DNA of 64,000 bases from Paenibacillus sabinae T27 (GCF_000612505.1 NZ_CP004078.1:3139252-3203251); one strand, 5' to 3'; shown: positions 17,324 to 26,352, counted from the stretch's first letter. Translations and numbers: made by a program. Notes: generated by a model not told the origin, from the sequence alone.

Positions 17324-18648
17324 TGAAGTTCCTCCCCTGACAAATCGTATTCAAAAGCGTGGGTGATCCGGACCTTCGTGATTTCGCCTATGCCTACATT
17401 GCTGCCTCTCACGAACACTTCGCCGTCGATTTCAGGTGCGTCATACTGCGACCGGCCGATATACACGTCGCTGCGTCCGTCATACCGCTCTACCAGCACA
17501 TCGAGGACCTGACCGACATACCGGCTTCCTCTGTCGCTTGTAAGCTGGCGCTGAAGCTCCATCAGCGTGTTGGCCCGCCATTCCTTGACTTCGTCCGGAA
17601 TCTGATCCGGCAGGCGTGAAGCCGGTGTTCCTTCTTCATTGGAATAGGTAAATACCCCGAGCCGATCGAAGCCAATTTCCCTTACAAAATCGCATAACCG
17701 CTCAAAATCCTCCTCGGTCTCCCCTGGAAAACCGACAATGATGGAGGTTCGCAGCGATACGCCGGGAATCATTTCCCGGATTCGCTTAACCAGACTGCGA
17801 ATGTCCTGCTGCCGTCCGGGTCTGCGCATCCGTTTCAGAATGGCGTCCTCGCTATGCTGCAGCGGCATGTCCACATACTTGCAAATCTTCGGATTGTCAG
17901 CCATAGTCCGGATCAGTTCGTCGGTAAAAAAGCCGGGATACGCATAATGCAACCGTACCCACTCAATCCCTTCCACTTCGCTCACCCGGTTCAGCAGCTC
18001 GGGCAGCTTGAAGCCGTCATACAGATCGGTTCCGTAATTGGTGGAATCCTGAGCAATGAGGCTGATTTCTTTGACGCCCTGAGCCGCCAGCGCCCCGACT
18101 TCAGCCACAATCGATTCCATGGAGCGGCTGCGGAACGCCCCGCGCATAATCGGAATACTGCAGAACGTACAGTTATTGTCGCAGCCTTCAGCGATCTTGA
18201 CATAAGTAGTATAGCGGGGCGTCGATACCTTGCGCGGCAGCGCCTCCTCATAGTTAAAGACTGGATTGCCGACCCACACTGGTCTGCTTCCTCTCACGGC
18301 TTCATCGACAATCTGAACGATATTGTGAAAATCGCCCGTACCGACAATCCCGTCGATCTCCGGCATCTCATCCATTAATTGCTCTTTGTAGCGCTGGGTC
18401 AGGCAGCCCGACACGATGAGCGCCTTCAATTTGGCCGTTTCCTTCAGCTCCGCAAGCTCAAGAATCGTATTCACAGACTGCTCTTTGGCTTCATCTATAA
18501 ATCCGCAGGTATTTACAATAATAACGGTTGCTTCTTCCTTTTCGTCCACAAGTGTATATCCTCGTTCATGAACAAGTCCGGACATAATCTCCGAATCGAC
18601 CAGATTTTTCTCGCAGCCGAGCGTAACGATGTTAATTTTTTCTGTCAT
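17320..18648 (-). CDS. rimO: Ribosomal protein S12 methylthiotransferase RimO
   Basis: RimO (442 residues) is a radical-SAM enzyme that methylthiolates the conserved Asp of ribosomal protein S12. The N-terminal domain has cysteines in VTLGCEKNLVDSE, IIVNTCGFIDEAKE and ALIVSGCLTQRY; the radical-SAM triad is in EGCDNNCTFCSIP; a TRAM domain ends the protein. NLVDSE and TCGFI(D/E)AKE separate RimO from MiaB. The ATG at 18648 is favoured by GGGGG 6 bases upstream; the longer ORF (to 18675) has no site. First gene of a rimO-pgsA pair. Confidence 0.96.
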   Translation of the reverse strand: MTEKINIVTLGCEKNLVDSEIMSGLVHERGYTLVDEKEEATVIIVNTCGFIDEAKEQSVNTILELAELKETAKLKALIVSGCLTQRYKEQLMDEMPEIDGIVGTGDFHNIVQIVDEAVRGSRPVWVGNPVFNYEEALPRKVSTPRYTTYVKIAEGCDNNCTFCSIPIMRGAFRSRSMESIVAEVGALAAQGVKEISLIAQDSTNYGTDLYDGFKLPELLNRVSEVEGIEWVRLHYAYPGFFTDELIRTMADNPKICKYVDMPLQHSEDAILKRMRRPGRQQDIRSLVKRIREMIPGVSLRTSIIVGFPGETEEDFERLCDFVREIGFDRLGVFTYSNEEGTPASRLPDQIPDEVKEWRANTLMELQRQLTSDRGSRYVGQVLDVLVERYDGRSDVYIGRSQYDAPEIDGEVFVRGSNVGIGEITKVRITHAFEYDLSGEELQ

Positions 18649-18695
18649 GGTCATCCCCCAATAATAAAAAAGCACAAATCCACATTATCTCAACA

Positions 18696-18725
18696 AGTAT
18701 AATATAGCCATAATTCAGCTGTCAA
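18696..18725 (-). promoter_or_regulatory. Promoter candidate for rimO-pgsA
   Basis: TTGACA (18725-18720), 18-base spacer, TATACT (18701-18696) on the minus strand, about 48 bases before the rimO start. Confidence 0.65.
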
Positions 18726-18732
18726 AAACAGA

Positions 18733-18772
18733 AAGCACCCCGCAGGGCTCGCATGACAGGCCACTGCGGGGT
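18733..18772 (-). terminator. Terminator of yajQ
   Basis: Perfect 9-bp stem ACCCCGCAG/CTGCGGGGT (18737-18745 with 18764-18772) followed by GCTTTCTGTTTTT on the minus strand. The tail overlaps the rimO -35 hexamer. Confidence 0.8.
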
Positions 18773-18780
18773 ATACTAAG

Positions 18781-19272
18781 TTATTTCAGGTTCGTATATT
18801 GAAGATCCAGCGGCAGATCCGCATTATTGAGAAGCTGGATGATCTGCTGCAGATCGTCCCTGCTCTTGCCAGTGACGCGAATCTGGTCGCCCTGGATTTG
18901 GCTCTTGACCTTGAGTTTGGAGTCGCGGATCAGCACATTGATCTTCTTGGCGTTCTCCTGGTCAATTCCCTGCTTAAGGCCCAGCCGCTGACGGACCGTT
19001 CCGAGCGAAGCCGGCTCGATTTTGCCGAAATCAAGGTTCTTTGCTGAAATGCCTCTTTTGATCATCTTGGACTGCAAAATATCAATAACGGCATTCAGCT
19101 TGTACTCGTCATCGGCTGCGATGATCAGGGCGTCTTTTTCAAGCTTGAGACTGCTCTTGCTTCCCTTGAAATCGTAACGGTTCTGGATCTCCTTCTCGGT
19201 CTGGTGAACTGCATTGGTTAATTCCTGAACGTCCATTTTGGACACAATATCAAATGAGCTTTCCGAAGCCAT
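18781..19272 (-). CDS. yajQ: YajQ family nucleotide-binding protein
   Basis: A complete 163-residue YajQ (UPF0234) protein with two ferredoxin-like folds. Typical segments are [31 protein letters not shown] and [11 protein letters not shown] at the very end. Members bind nucleic acids or nucleotides; in Xanthomonas a homologue is a cyclic-di-GMP effector, but that role is not established here. AAGGA precedes the ATG. It stands alone between a small membrane-protein gene and rimO. Confidence 0.93.
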   Translation of the reverse strand: MASESSFDIVSKMDVQELTNAVHQTEKEIQNRYDFKGSKSSLKLEKDALIIAADDEYKLNAVIDILQSKMIKRGISAKNLDFGKIEPASLGTVRQRLGLKQGIDQENAKKINVLIRDSKLKVKSQIQGDQIRVTGKSRDDLQQIIQLLNNADLPLDLQYTNLK

Positions 19273-19364
19273 GGTTCCACGTCCTTTATAAGCTATATTC
19301 AGCTATTATTATATGAAAAAGAAAAGGTCAAGTCTAACAGCCGGCTGCTTTGACGCCATAACGC

Positions 19365-19414
19365 AAAAAAATAACGCCTCCCTCAAAGAAAATCCCTCCT
19401 TGCGGGAGACGCTT
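19365..19414 (-). terminator. Terminator of the 53-residue membrane-protein gene
   Basis: AACGCCTCCC paired with GGGAGACGCTT (19373-19382 with 19404-19414), followed by ATTTTTTTG on the minus strand, only 12 bases past the small gene's stop codon. Confidence 0.75.
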
Positions 19415-19426
19415 CTTAAGCGCCAG

Positions 19427-19588
19427 TTATCTGCTTCGGGCGGTACCCCGGAACATGTCCAAAATCCCCAATACGATATGAGCAAGACCGAAGCCCAAAA
19501 TACCGTAGCCCCAAGCATTCGGCATCAAATAGTAACCAAGCAGACTGACAATAATGCCCAGGCCGGTTACAATCCAGCTGACCGTCAT
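19427..19588 (-). CDS. Small two-helix membrane protein of unknown function (53 aa)
   Basis: An ORF of 53 codons with GCGAGGTG 6 bases before its ATG and an intrinsic terminator 12 bases after its stop, which together argue that it is real. The protein starts MTVSWIVTGLGIIVSLLGYY and has a second hydrophobic stretch (YGILGFGLAHIVLGILDMF) ending in a basic tail (RGTARSR). The two helices are joined by a short polar turn with LMPNAWG. I do not recognise a family. It lies between rodZ and yajQ in the same direction and may be transcribed with rodZ. Confidence 0.7.
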   Translation of the reverse strand: MTVSWIVTGLGIIVSLLGYYLMPNAWGYGILGFGLAHIVLGILDMFRGTARSR

Positions 19589-19672
19589 CGATTGCACCTC
19601 GCTTTGATGGATGAACTGTTAACCATTCCTTAGCATCTCCAAAATAGCAAAGTCTATACGAATATACGATAC

Positions 19673-20686
19673 TTATTCGCCTGTGGCGGCCGTGTCCCCG
19701 CTGTTAGCCGTTTGTCCGTCCGTAGAGGTGCCCGCCGATGCACCTTCGGCCGGGGTTCCCAAGCCGTCATCCAGCTTAAGCAAAATACGCGACGTGGTCT
19801 TGCCGTCCGTTACCGCCTGCCCATTCACGGTAATCTGCGTAGCAGGAGAATAGCCGGATTTAATATAAATACCTTCACTATCCAGCGTAAAGGTCATAGT
19901 ATCTCCTGCAGCCGTACTTCCAAAAGAGAGCTTCTGTCCTCTGGAATTTTCGCCTTTATAAACCTCCAGCCAACTTTGGCCTGTCGCTGTAATGACCACC
20001 TGCGGATTAGTGCCGCTCACCTTGAATACGGTAGTCTTGCCTGACTTCCCGTCCATTACAACCGTTCCGTCTCCCGGGGATGGCGAAGCAGATGGAGATG
20101 GAGATGCGGACGGTGACGCCGACGGTGAAGGGGATGGAGACGCGGCAGCTTCCGCGCTTGCCCCGGCTTCGGGGCTAGCCGTAGCGGCCGGAGTCGCGCC
20201 TCCTCCATTCGCAGGGGCCGGTCCTGTGGACTGAGCTGCCGACGGAGACTGAGTGCTCTCGGTAATCGGATTTCCGTCGGTCTGCTCATTATCCGATTTC
20301 CCCCAGTTTGAAGCATACATGTAAATAACCGCTATAATCAGTACCGGAAAAATCCACATCAATAGCGTCGGAAGCCATTTGGCATTCCGCTCGGTCTCGG
20401 GTCTTCGGCTGCGTTTCTGAAGCACCGATTCCATGGTGGAAGGCTCTTCCCTGGTCACCGGAACGCTTCCGGGCTCCTGCACGAGATCATCGGGATTGAC
20501 GCCAACCGCCTCGGCATAGGTCTTGATAAAAGCGCGGACATAAAAACTGCCGGGAAGAACCTTGTAGTCCCCCGCTTCGATGGCTTCCAAATATTTTTTG
20601 CGGATCTTCGTTACTTCCTGTACATCATCCAGACTCATTCCCTTTTGCAGACGGGCCTCTTTCAACTGCCGGCCTAGTTCCGACAT
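19673..20686 (-). CDS. rodZ: RodZ-like protein: HTH, single membrane helix, DUF4115
   Basis: A 337-residue RodZ/YmfM homologue, a bitopic partner of MreB in rod-shape maintenance. Residues 1-70 form an XRE-type helix-turn-helix (KEARLQKGMSLDDVQEVTKI) with the RodZ feature YLEAIEAGDYKVLPGSFYVRAF. A membrane helix lies near 108-126 (LLMWIFPVLIIAVIYMYA). A Ser/Pro/Ala low-complexity linker (about 140-210) leads to an outside beta-rich DUF4115 domain and a disordered Thr/Gly/Ala tail. AGGAGGTG precedes the ATG. The DNA of the linker (about 20070-20150) is a run of near-repeats and may vary in length between strains. It lies downstream of ymfK. Confidence 0.9.
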   Translation of the reverse strand: MSELGRQLKEARLQKGMSLDDVQEVTKIRKKYLEAIEAGDYKVLPGSFYVRAFIKTYAEAVGVNPDDLVQEPGSVPVTREEPSTMESVLQKRSRRPETERNAKWLPTLLMWIFPVLIIAVIYMYASNWGKSDNEQTDGNPITESTQSPSAAQSTGPAPANGGGATPAATASPEAGASAEAAASPSPSPSASPSASPSPSASPSPGDGTVVMDGKSGKTTVFKVSGTNPQVVITATGQSWLEVYKGENSRGQKLSFGSTAAGDTMTFTLDSEGIYIKSGYSPATQITVNGQAVTDGKTTSRILLKLDDGLGTPAEGASAGTSTDGQTANSGDTAATGE

Positions 20687-20711
20687 GCCATCACCTCCTA
20701 ATCCTCTCTAT

Positions 20712-21479
20712 TTACAAATCGTCACTGTAGCTGGCCGTGAACGTATCGTACAAAATTTCTTCGTTCGGATTATTCCGCAGTTCAATCAGAATATCGAAAT
20801 CGTCATACGTATACTCCGACTCGCGGACAAAAATATCCGGGTGCTCAATCACTTTCGTGCTCGGCATCGTCATAATGTCTTTGAGCAGATTGTAATGCTT
20901 CTCATTGGACCGGATCGTACTGACAATGCCGTCGATGATAAAAATATTGTTCGGATTCATTTCATCCTCGGCAAGCTGGCTGCGAACGGTCTGCCGGAGC
21001 ATCGTCGAGGAGACAAACGTCCAGCGCTTCATCGCGCACACGCTGCCGGCAATAATTGATTCCGTCTTGCCGACGCGCGGCATGCCGCGAAGTCCGATCA
21101 CCTGATTGCCATCACGTTTAAAGAGCTCTCCCAGAAAATCGACCAAAAGGCCAAGCTCATCCCGCGTAAAGCGAAACGTCTTGCGGTCGTCCGAATCCCG
21201 GTCGATGTACCTTCCGTGGCGAACGGCCAGCTTATCTACCAGACGCGGAGAACGCAGCGCGGTTACCGTTATATTTTCCACCTTCTTGAGCATTTCGCCC
21301 ATAAGCAGGATTTTCTCATCGTCATTCGTTTCAAGCAGCATGCCTCGAGTCTTGTCCTCTACTCCGTTGATGGTCAGAATGTTGACCTCAAGCATACCGA
21401 GCATCGAGGCGATGTCGCCGAGTAAACCGGGTCTATTCTTATGTATCTTGTATTCCATATACCATTGTTTATATTCCAA
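20712..21479 (-). CDS. ymfK: YmfK, DUF3388 protein with ACT-like and P-loop parts
   Basis: A protein of about 255 residues of unknown function, conserved in Bacillales. The N-terminal part (MEYKIHKNRPGLLGDIASML) looks like an ACT small-ligand domain; the central segment has a P-loop-like GMPRVGKTES (about residue 135), and a middle NNIFIIDGIVS is Walker-B-like. The start is uncertain: a TTG at 21479 is 6-7 bases from GAGGTG and is preferred over the GTG at 21488 that overlaps this site. It follows ymfJ and precedes rodZ, as in B. subtilis, with no terminator before rodZ. Confidence 0.75.
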   Translation of the reverse strand: MEYKQWYMEYKIHKNRPGLLGDIASMLGMLEVNILTINGVEDKTRGMLLETNDDEKILLMGEMLKKVENITVTALRSPRLVDKLAVRHGRYIDRDSDDRKTFRFTRDELGLLVDFLGELFKRDGNQVIGLRGMPRVGKTESIIAGSVCAMKRWTFVSSTMLRQTVRSQLAEDEMNPNNIFIIDGIVSTIRSNEKHYNLLKDIMTMPSTKVIEHPDIFVRESEYTYDDFDILIELRNNPNEEILYDTFTASYSDDL

Positions 21480-21622
21480 ATTCCACACCTCGTAATGTAA
21501 ATTCCTCTCCCCGGGCCTTATCCGTCAAAAAGTACCATGATTCGACAAGCCAACTGTTCACGGGTCATGTTTATGATATATAAAATGAAATTGAAAGGCA
21601 AGACGATTAGCCGGACAATTGC

Positions 21623-21649
21623 AGAAAAGCTCCCTCGAGGGGAGCTTGT
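21623..21649 (-). terminator. Terminator of ymfJ
   Basis: AAGCTCCC/GGGAGCTT stem (21627-21634 with 21640-21647); the minus-strand tail is TTCTGC, so this is a weak intrinsic terminator. Confidence 0.6.
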
Positions 21650-21658
21650 TCCGCCGGG

Positions 21659-21922
21659 TTATGCGTTTTGCTTCGCCAGCTTGACCATGAGGGAGGCAAT
21701 GGTATGGCGCTGACTTTCGTCGCCGACATCCCACAGCTCTTTGATCGCCCGGTTCGAGGCGTTTTGCGGATCGACCTTTTTATCAAGGAATTCCCCGATT
21801 TCAAAGGCCAGCTTGGCGATCGTATCTTCGCTCATGCCCACCTTTTCGGCCTGGATGACCCGCTCGCCCAGAAATTTCTTCCAGGTATCATAGTTTTTGA
21901 TAACTGTAGATTCTGTTGACAT
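21659..21922 (-). CDS. ymfJ: YmfJ, DUF3243 family protein
   Basis: An 87-residue, mainly helical DUF3243 protein of unknown function, conserved in Bacillales between ymfI and ymfK. It has no signal peptide, Cys or membrane segment. The central AFEIGEFLDKKVDPQNASNRAIKELW and a C-terminal MVKLAKQNA are typical. A strong GGAGG lies 7-8 bases before the ATG. Confidence 0.85.
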   Translation of the reverse strand: MSTESTVIKNYDTWKKFLGERVIQAEKVGMSEDTIAKLAFEIGEFLDKKVDPQNASNRAIKELWDVGDESQRHTIASLMVKLAKQNA

Positions 21923-22013
21923 CTTAAATCCTCCTTCAGTGTTAAAGATTTAAAAGCAACAGTTCTAATATGCCCTTGAAGAAAATTCGTTATGCGACGA
22001 AACCTTGCTACTT

Positions 22014-22781
22014 TCAGGTAATCCAGCCGCCGTTCGGACTGATGATTTGCCCATTGATATAACCGGATTCCGGCAGCGCCAAAAAATAGACAAGTGACGC
22101 TATTTCTTCCGGCGCGGCCAACCGGCCCGCAGGAATTTCATCCTCCAGCATCCGAATCTCGTCCTCCGCCAGGTTATCCAGCATCGCGGTCCGCACCGCT
22201 CCCGGAGCCACCGCGTTCACCGTAACGCCCGAGGGAGCCAATTCTTTGGCCAGCGCCTTGGTAAACGCATTGACCCCGCCCTTGCTCGCGGAATAGGCGA
22301 CTTCGCAGGATGCGCCTGAAACGCCCCATACCGAAGACACGTTGATGATCCGGCCAAACCGCTGAGAAACCATATAAGGCATAAAAATCTGGCTGCACAG
22401 AAAGGTTCCCTTTAAGTTGATGTCCATGACATCGTCCCAGTCTTCTTCGGTAAGATCGGCCAGCATGCCGTAGTGCGATTTTCCGGCGTTGTTCACCAGT
22501 ATATCGGGCTGCATGCCGCTGGCAGCAAGACGTTCCGCCATACGCTGCAGCTGGCTCCGGTCCCTGAGATCTGCAGCAACGGTCATTACTTGGGAGCCCA
22601 AGTTCATGCAGCGCCGCGCTACTTCATTGGCCGCCTCATGGGAATTCATATAATGAATGACAACCTTCATTCTGGCGGAGGCAAAGCGCTCCGCAATGGC
22701 GCCGCCGATACCGCCGCTCCCCCCCGTTATCAGCACCGTCGTTTCTCCTAGCGGCTTTCCGCTCTCTCCCGCGATTTGCAC
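22014..22781 (-). CDS. ymfI: SDR family reductase YmfI, probable EF-P 5-aminopentanone reductase
   Basis: A 255-residue short-chain dehydrogenase with the TGGSGGIG cofactor loop (residues 19-26), NNAGK, catalytic Ser in INVSSVWG and the YSASKGG Tyr-Lys pair. By gene order it is the orthologue of B. subtilis YmfI, reported to reduce 5-aminopentanonyl-Lys32 on elongation factor P; a 3-oxoacyl-ACP reductase role is the fallback annotation. Its GTG start shares one base with the TAG stop of ymfH, indicating translational coupling. The ribosome site (GGTG) is weak, consistent with coupling. Confidence 0.85.
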   Translation of the reverse strand: MQIAGESGKPLGETTVLITGGSGGIGGAIAERFASARMKVVIHYMNSHEAANEVARRCMNLGSQVMTVAADLRDRSQLQRMAERLAASGMQPDILVNNAGKSHYGMLADLTEEDWDDVMDINLKGTFLCSQIFMPYMVSQRFGRIINVSSVWGVSGASCEVAYSASKGGVNAFTKALAKELAPSGVTVNAVAPGAVRTAMLDNLAEDEIRMLEDEIPAGRLAAPEEIASLVYFLALPESGYINGQIISPNGGWIT

Positions 22782-24061
22782 TATGGATTCACCACGACAG
22801 AAACCGCGAGCTGATTCCAGTCGATATGCTCCCGCAGCCGCTGATTTACTTCGTCCAAAGTAATGGACTCATATTCCGGAAGGACAGCAAAGAGGTCCCC
22901 TCCCCGGAACTGGTGACGCGTAAATTCATGGGCGATGCTCTCCGGAGAATTCAGCATGCGCAAATACCCACCGATTTTTTTGTTGCGGGCGCGGATGAAA
23001 TCCCTTTCGTCGAAGCCTGACTTAAGCAAGGGTTCTATCTCTTCCCTGACCCGCTTCAGCAAAAGCTCAGGGTCCTTCGTGTCGCCGCCGATCGCGGAGA
23101 AGGCGTACTGCGGCGAGCTGTTGTACTCGTGGCCGAAGCTGTCGGAAATCAGCTCTTCGTCGTACAGCTTCTGATACAGTGCCGTGCTGCTGCCCAGCAG
23201 CAGGTCGAGCATCAGCTTGGTTGTCAAATCCCGGCGTACGGCGGCTTTGCCGGTCAGGCCGATTTCTCGTTCCTTGAAGCCGAACAGGCATTTGGGCATG
23301 GAGACAGCCAGCTTGTTTTCCAGCCGCTTGATACCGACTTCCTCCGGCTCTTGCTCAAAAATCCGCTCAATCTCGCCCTGGCGTTCATAAGACTTCCCTT
23401 CCTGATTGCGGCGCACCAGTTCAAAGACCGACTCCGGGTTTACGCCGCCGACAATAAATAGCAGCATATTACTTGGGTGATAAAAGGCGTTATAGCACGT
23501 ATAAAGCGTTTCTTTGGTGATCGTCGAGATGGATTCCACCGTGCCGGCGATATCGATCCGAACCGGATTCTTCTGATACATCGCTTCGATCAAGCCAAAG
23601 TAGACGCGCCAGTCGGGGTTATCGGCATACATGTTGATTTCCTGTCCGATGATGCCTTTTTCCTTCTCCACATTCTGATCCGTGAAATAAGGCCGCTGCA
23701 CGAAGTCGATCAGAGTCTCGATGTTCGTTTCGATATTTTCCGTGGCGGAGAATAAATAGACCGTCTGCTCGAAGCTGGTAAAAGCGTTCGCCGAAGCTCC
23801 GTTCGACGCAAAGGTGGCGAAGATATCGCCTTCGGGCTCTTCAAACATTTTATGCTCCAAAAAGTGGGCGATGCCGTCCGGGACCGATGTTTCCTCTCCG
23901 CCGGCTACCCGGAAGTGATTGTCGACCGAACCGTATTTCGTTGCAAAAGTGGCGTACGTCTTCTTGAACCCCGGTTTCGGCAGAACATAGACCTTCAGCC
24001 CGTTATCCAATACTTCGTGGTACAGCGTTTCCTGAAGCCTGTCGTAATGGACTTGTTCCAT
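22781..24061 (-). CDS. ymfH: Peptidase M16 family protein YmfH (zinc site intact)
   Basis: A 426-residue insulinase/processing-peptidase-type protein. The inverted zinc motif HxxEH is present as AHFLEHKMFE (about residues 68-72), with the downstream Glu in the EKGIIGQEINMY segment. A cytosolic location is likely, as no signal peptide is seen. Its ATG overlaps the TAA of ymfF by one base (TAATG), so the two are coupled and probably form a heterodimer in which YmfH is the catalytic half, as in other paired M16 systems. Substrate unknown. Confidence 0.88.
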   Translation of the reverse strand: MEQVHYDRLQETLYHEVLDNGLKVYVLPKPGFKKTYATFATKYGSVDNHFRVAGGEETSVPDGIAHFLEHKMFEEPEGDIFATFASNGASANAFTSFEQTVYLFSATENIETNIETLIDFVQRPYFTDQNVEKEKGIIGQEINMYADNPDWRVYFGLIEAMYQKNPVRIDIAGTVESISTITKETLYTCYNAFYHPSNMLLFIVGGVNPESVFELVRRNQEGKSYERQGEIERIFEQEPEEVGIKRLENKLAVSMPKCLFGFKEREIGLTGKAAVRRDLTTKLMLDLLLGSSTALYQKLYDEELISDSFGHEYNSSPQYAFSAIGGDTKDPELLLKRVREEIEPLLKSGFDERDFIRARNKKIGGYLRMLNSPESIAHEFTRHQFRGGDLFAVLPEYESITLDEVNQRLREHIDWNQLAVSVVVNP

Positions 24062-25344
24062 TAGCTCTCCTCCTTCTGCCCTGTCAGGAAATAAATCGTA
24101 TCGAGCTCTACGGTGCCGGCTGCCCGCTTCACGTCCTCCGCGCCGGATGCTTCCACTTGGCTCATCAATTCTTCCGTGGAACGTTCCTTGCCGGACAATA
24201 CCCGGTTAAAGTCGAATGCAATCATTTCAAAGGCGGAATCCTGGATTTCCGAAAGCAGGTTGCGGATCATCGCTTTGGTCTGATTCAGCTCCAGATCGCT
24301 GATATTGCCCTGCTTCATTTCATCCAGCTGCTTGCGGATGATGTCCAAGGCTTTATTGTAGTTCTGAATTTCGATGCCCGACTGTATGGTGGCGATCCCT
24401 TTATGCCCGTCATAACGGGAGGAGGCGTAATAAGCGAGACTTTCTTTTTCCCGGACGTTCACGAACAGCTTGGAATGCGGATAGCCGCCCAGAATGCCGT
24501 TGTACATCAGAGCGTGCGCATAAGCGTCGTCTCCGTAGGTTATGGATGTGCGCAGTCCCATGTTCAGCTTGCCTTGGCCAACATCCATCCGCTCTTCCAC
24601 CGTTCGCACTTCCGTAACCTTCTTTGGTGAAAAATTCGACTGGTAAGGGGAAGCCGACCGGCTGTCAAGCCCGAAGTGCCGTTCCACAAGCTTCTGCACT
24701 TCCTCGGGACTGGTGTCACCGACAACATATAAATCAAGAATCGCTCCGTCCAGCCATGCCCGGTAGGACTGATGCAGCGAATCCGGCGTAATGGACTCAA
24801 GGTCCGCTCTTTGTCCAAGAGGATGCAGGCGGTATGGCTCCTCGCGGCACATTTCCTCGATACAACGCTCGGCCGCGTAACGGATTTTGTCGTTGACGAT
24901 GGACTCCAGCTTCTTGCGAACGGTCTCCCGCTCCGTGTTCACATAGGAAGGACGGAAGCTTCCGCCCTCTAGCAACGGACGGGTCAGCACCTCGCCCAAA
25001 AAAGCAAAAGACTCGGCCAGCAGACTTTCCTTGCTCTGAACGAACGAGTCATTGATGGTGTCCATGCGGAACTGGATGATCTGATAGTCTCCACGCTTAT
25101 ACACGTCAAAGCCGAAGCCGGCTCCATAAAGCTCCTCCAATCGTTCGCGGAACTGGGTAGTTTCCGGATAGGATGCCGTGCCCCGGCGAAGCACGAACGG
25201 AATCAGAGCAGTTGGGGTAACGGTATCCTCGGCGAGCGGAACGCCGGCATACAGCGATATCGCAAAGGTCTTGAACGTCTTCGTCGGCAGTACATGAATG
25301 CGTATGCCTCCTACGTTGCCATGCTGAAATACGTGATTTGTCAA
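24061..25344 (-). CDS. ymfF: Peptidase M16 family protein YmfF (no zinc motif)
   Basis: A 427-residue M16-fold protein whose N-terminal domain lacks HxxEH: at the expected place it reads IPFVLRRGTASYPETTQF. It is therefore probably the non-catalytic, substrate-binding partner of the adjacent YmfH. The C-terminal part keeps the M16_C pattern (ESLAYYASSRYDGHKG). The start is taken as TTG at 25344, 8 bases from GGAG; the TTG at 25350 is too close to that site. It begins the ymfF-ymfH-ymfI operon. Confidence 0.85.
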   Translation of the reverse strand: MTNHVFQHGNVGGIRIHVLPTKTFKTFAISLYAGVPLAEDTVTPTALIPFVLRRGTASYPETTQFRERLEELYGAGFGFDVYKRGDYQIIQFRMDTINDSFVQSKESLLAESFAFLGEVLTRPLLEGGSFRPSYVNTERETVRKKLESIVNDKIRYAAERCIEEMCREEPYRLHPLGQRADLESITPDSLHQSYRAWLDGAILDLYVVGDTSPEEVQKLVERHFGLDSRSASPYQSNFSPKKVTEVRTVEERMDVGQGKLNMGLRTSITYGDDAYAHALMYNGILGGYPHSKLFVNVREKESLAYYASSRYDGHKGIATIQSGIEIQNYNKALDIIRKQLDEMKQGNISDLELNQTKAMIRNLLSEIQDSAFEMIAFDFNRVLSGKERSTEELMSQVEASGAEDVKRAAGTVELDTIYFLTGQKEES

Positions 25345-25432
25345 GGCCAAAACTCCTTTACGGCTCGGATAAAAAGCTGTTTTACCAAGTTTATGAAGTA
25401 ATATTTATTCTAAACCATTCCAAACGAAGGAA

Positions 25433-25460
25433 GCAACCGGAAGACAAGTCTTCCGATTGC
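25433..25460 (-). terminator. Hairpin after sleB, weak terminator
   Basis: GCAA-CGGAAGAC paired with GTCTTCCG-TTGC; the minus-strand tail is TTCCTTCGTTTGG, so T-richness is modest. It separates sleB from ymfF. Confidence 0.5.
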
Positions 25461-25515
25461 TCCCATGGAACTGCCGCCAAAGAACCTGTTTCAGTGGCGG
25501 TCAGCAGATCAGATT

Positions 25516-26352
25516 TTACATGCAAAATATATGCTCGCCGATCGTCTTCACCTGCGGACGCGTCCAAATCCATTTGGAGGTAGCCGTCTTCGGATTGAAG
25601 TAATACAGACAGCCGCCCGTCGGGTCCCAGCCGTTCAGCGCCTGCTGAACCGCTTTGCGCGCCTGCACATTCGGCGTCAGATAAATTTGTCCGTCGGCAA
25701 CAGCGGTAAATGCTCCTGGCTGGAAAATTACGCCGGAAGGCGTGTTCGGAAAGCTCGGCGATTTCGTCCGGTTCAAAATGACGGCTGCGACGGCCACCTG
25801 GCCTTCAAACGGCTCGCCCCGGGATTCCCCGTAAACGGCGTTCGCCATAATCTTGAGATCATTCTCCGACAGACCCATCGTATTCCCGGATGCCAGCTCC
25901 GCTTTAGCCTTGCCTTTGTTTGTAGTTTTAGCGGTTTTTACTCCGGCGGAAGGTTCCGTAGGACGCCAGTTCTTGGTCGCGTTGTAAAGCTTGAGCTTCG
26001 TCTTGGCCCCGACAACACCGTCCGCCTTCATTCCGAACTTCCACTGAAACCATTTGACGGCATTCAAGGTATCGTAGCCGAATTGACTATCTATTTTGTC
26101 CGAAAAATAGCCCAGGTGCTTCAATCGCCCCTGCAGCTCGTACACATCCGGCCCCGAAGCGCCGTATTTCAAGGGCGTGGTGCCAAAAGCGGGCAGCGCC
26201 TCGTCATAGGCCCCGGTATCGGACGAAGAACTTGCTGCAGAATTCTGCGGCTGTGGTGCTGACGATTTCCCCCCCGAGAAATGTTCGATCAGCGGGACGG
26301 ACGCAAGCGTAAGGGATAGTACGGCAATGATCCATAGCTTCTGATTCTTCAT
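25516..26352 (-). CDS. sleB: Spore cortex-lytic enzyme SleB
   Basis: SleB (278 residues) is a lytic transglycosylase that degrades muramic-lactam-containing cortex at germination. An N-terminal signal-like helix (KLWIIAVLSLTLASVPLI) is followed by a Ser-rich linker, a peptidoglycan-binding repeat (about 62-125; GASGPDVYELQGRLKHLGYF) and the SleB hydrolase domain (from about 155) with the catalytic Glu in NAVYGESRGEP and the usual LYYFNPKTATSKWIW near the end. Its usual partner ypeB is not adjacent. A sigma-G-like promoter lies upstream, in agreement with forespore expression. Confidence 0.93.
   Translation of the reverse strand: MKNQKLWIIAVLSLTLASVPLIEHFSGGKSSAPQPQNSAASSSSDTGAYDEALPAFGTTPLKYGASGPDVYELQGRLKHLGYFSDKIDSQFGYDTLNAVKWFQWKFGMKADGVVGAKTKLKLYNATKNWRPTEPSAGVKTAKTTNKGKAKAELASGNTMGLSENDLKIMANAVYGESRGEPFEGQVAVAAVILNRTKSPSFPNTPSGVIFQPGAFTAVADGQIYLTPNVQARKAVQQALNGWDPTGGCLYYFNPKTATSKWIWTRPQVKTIGEHIFCM

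Noticed and set aside
19309..19518. A 69-codon minus-strand frame overlapping the small membrane-protein gene
   Set aside because: It starts inside the 53-codon gene in another frame, lacks a ribosome site and runs through the terminator.
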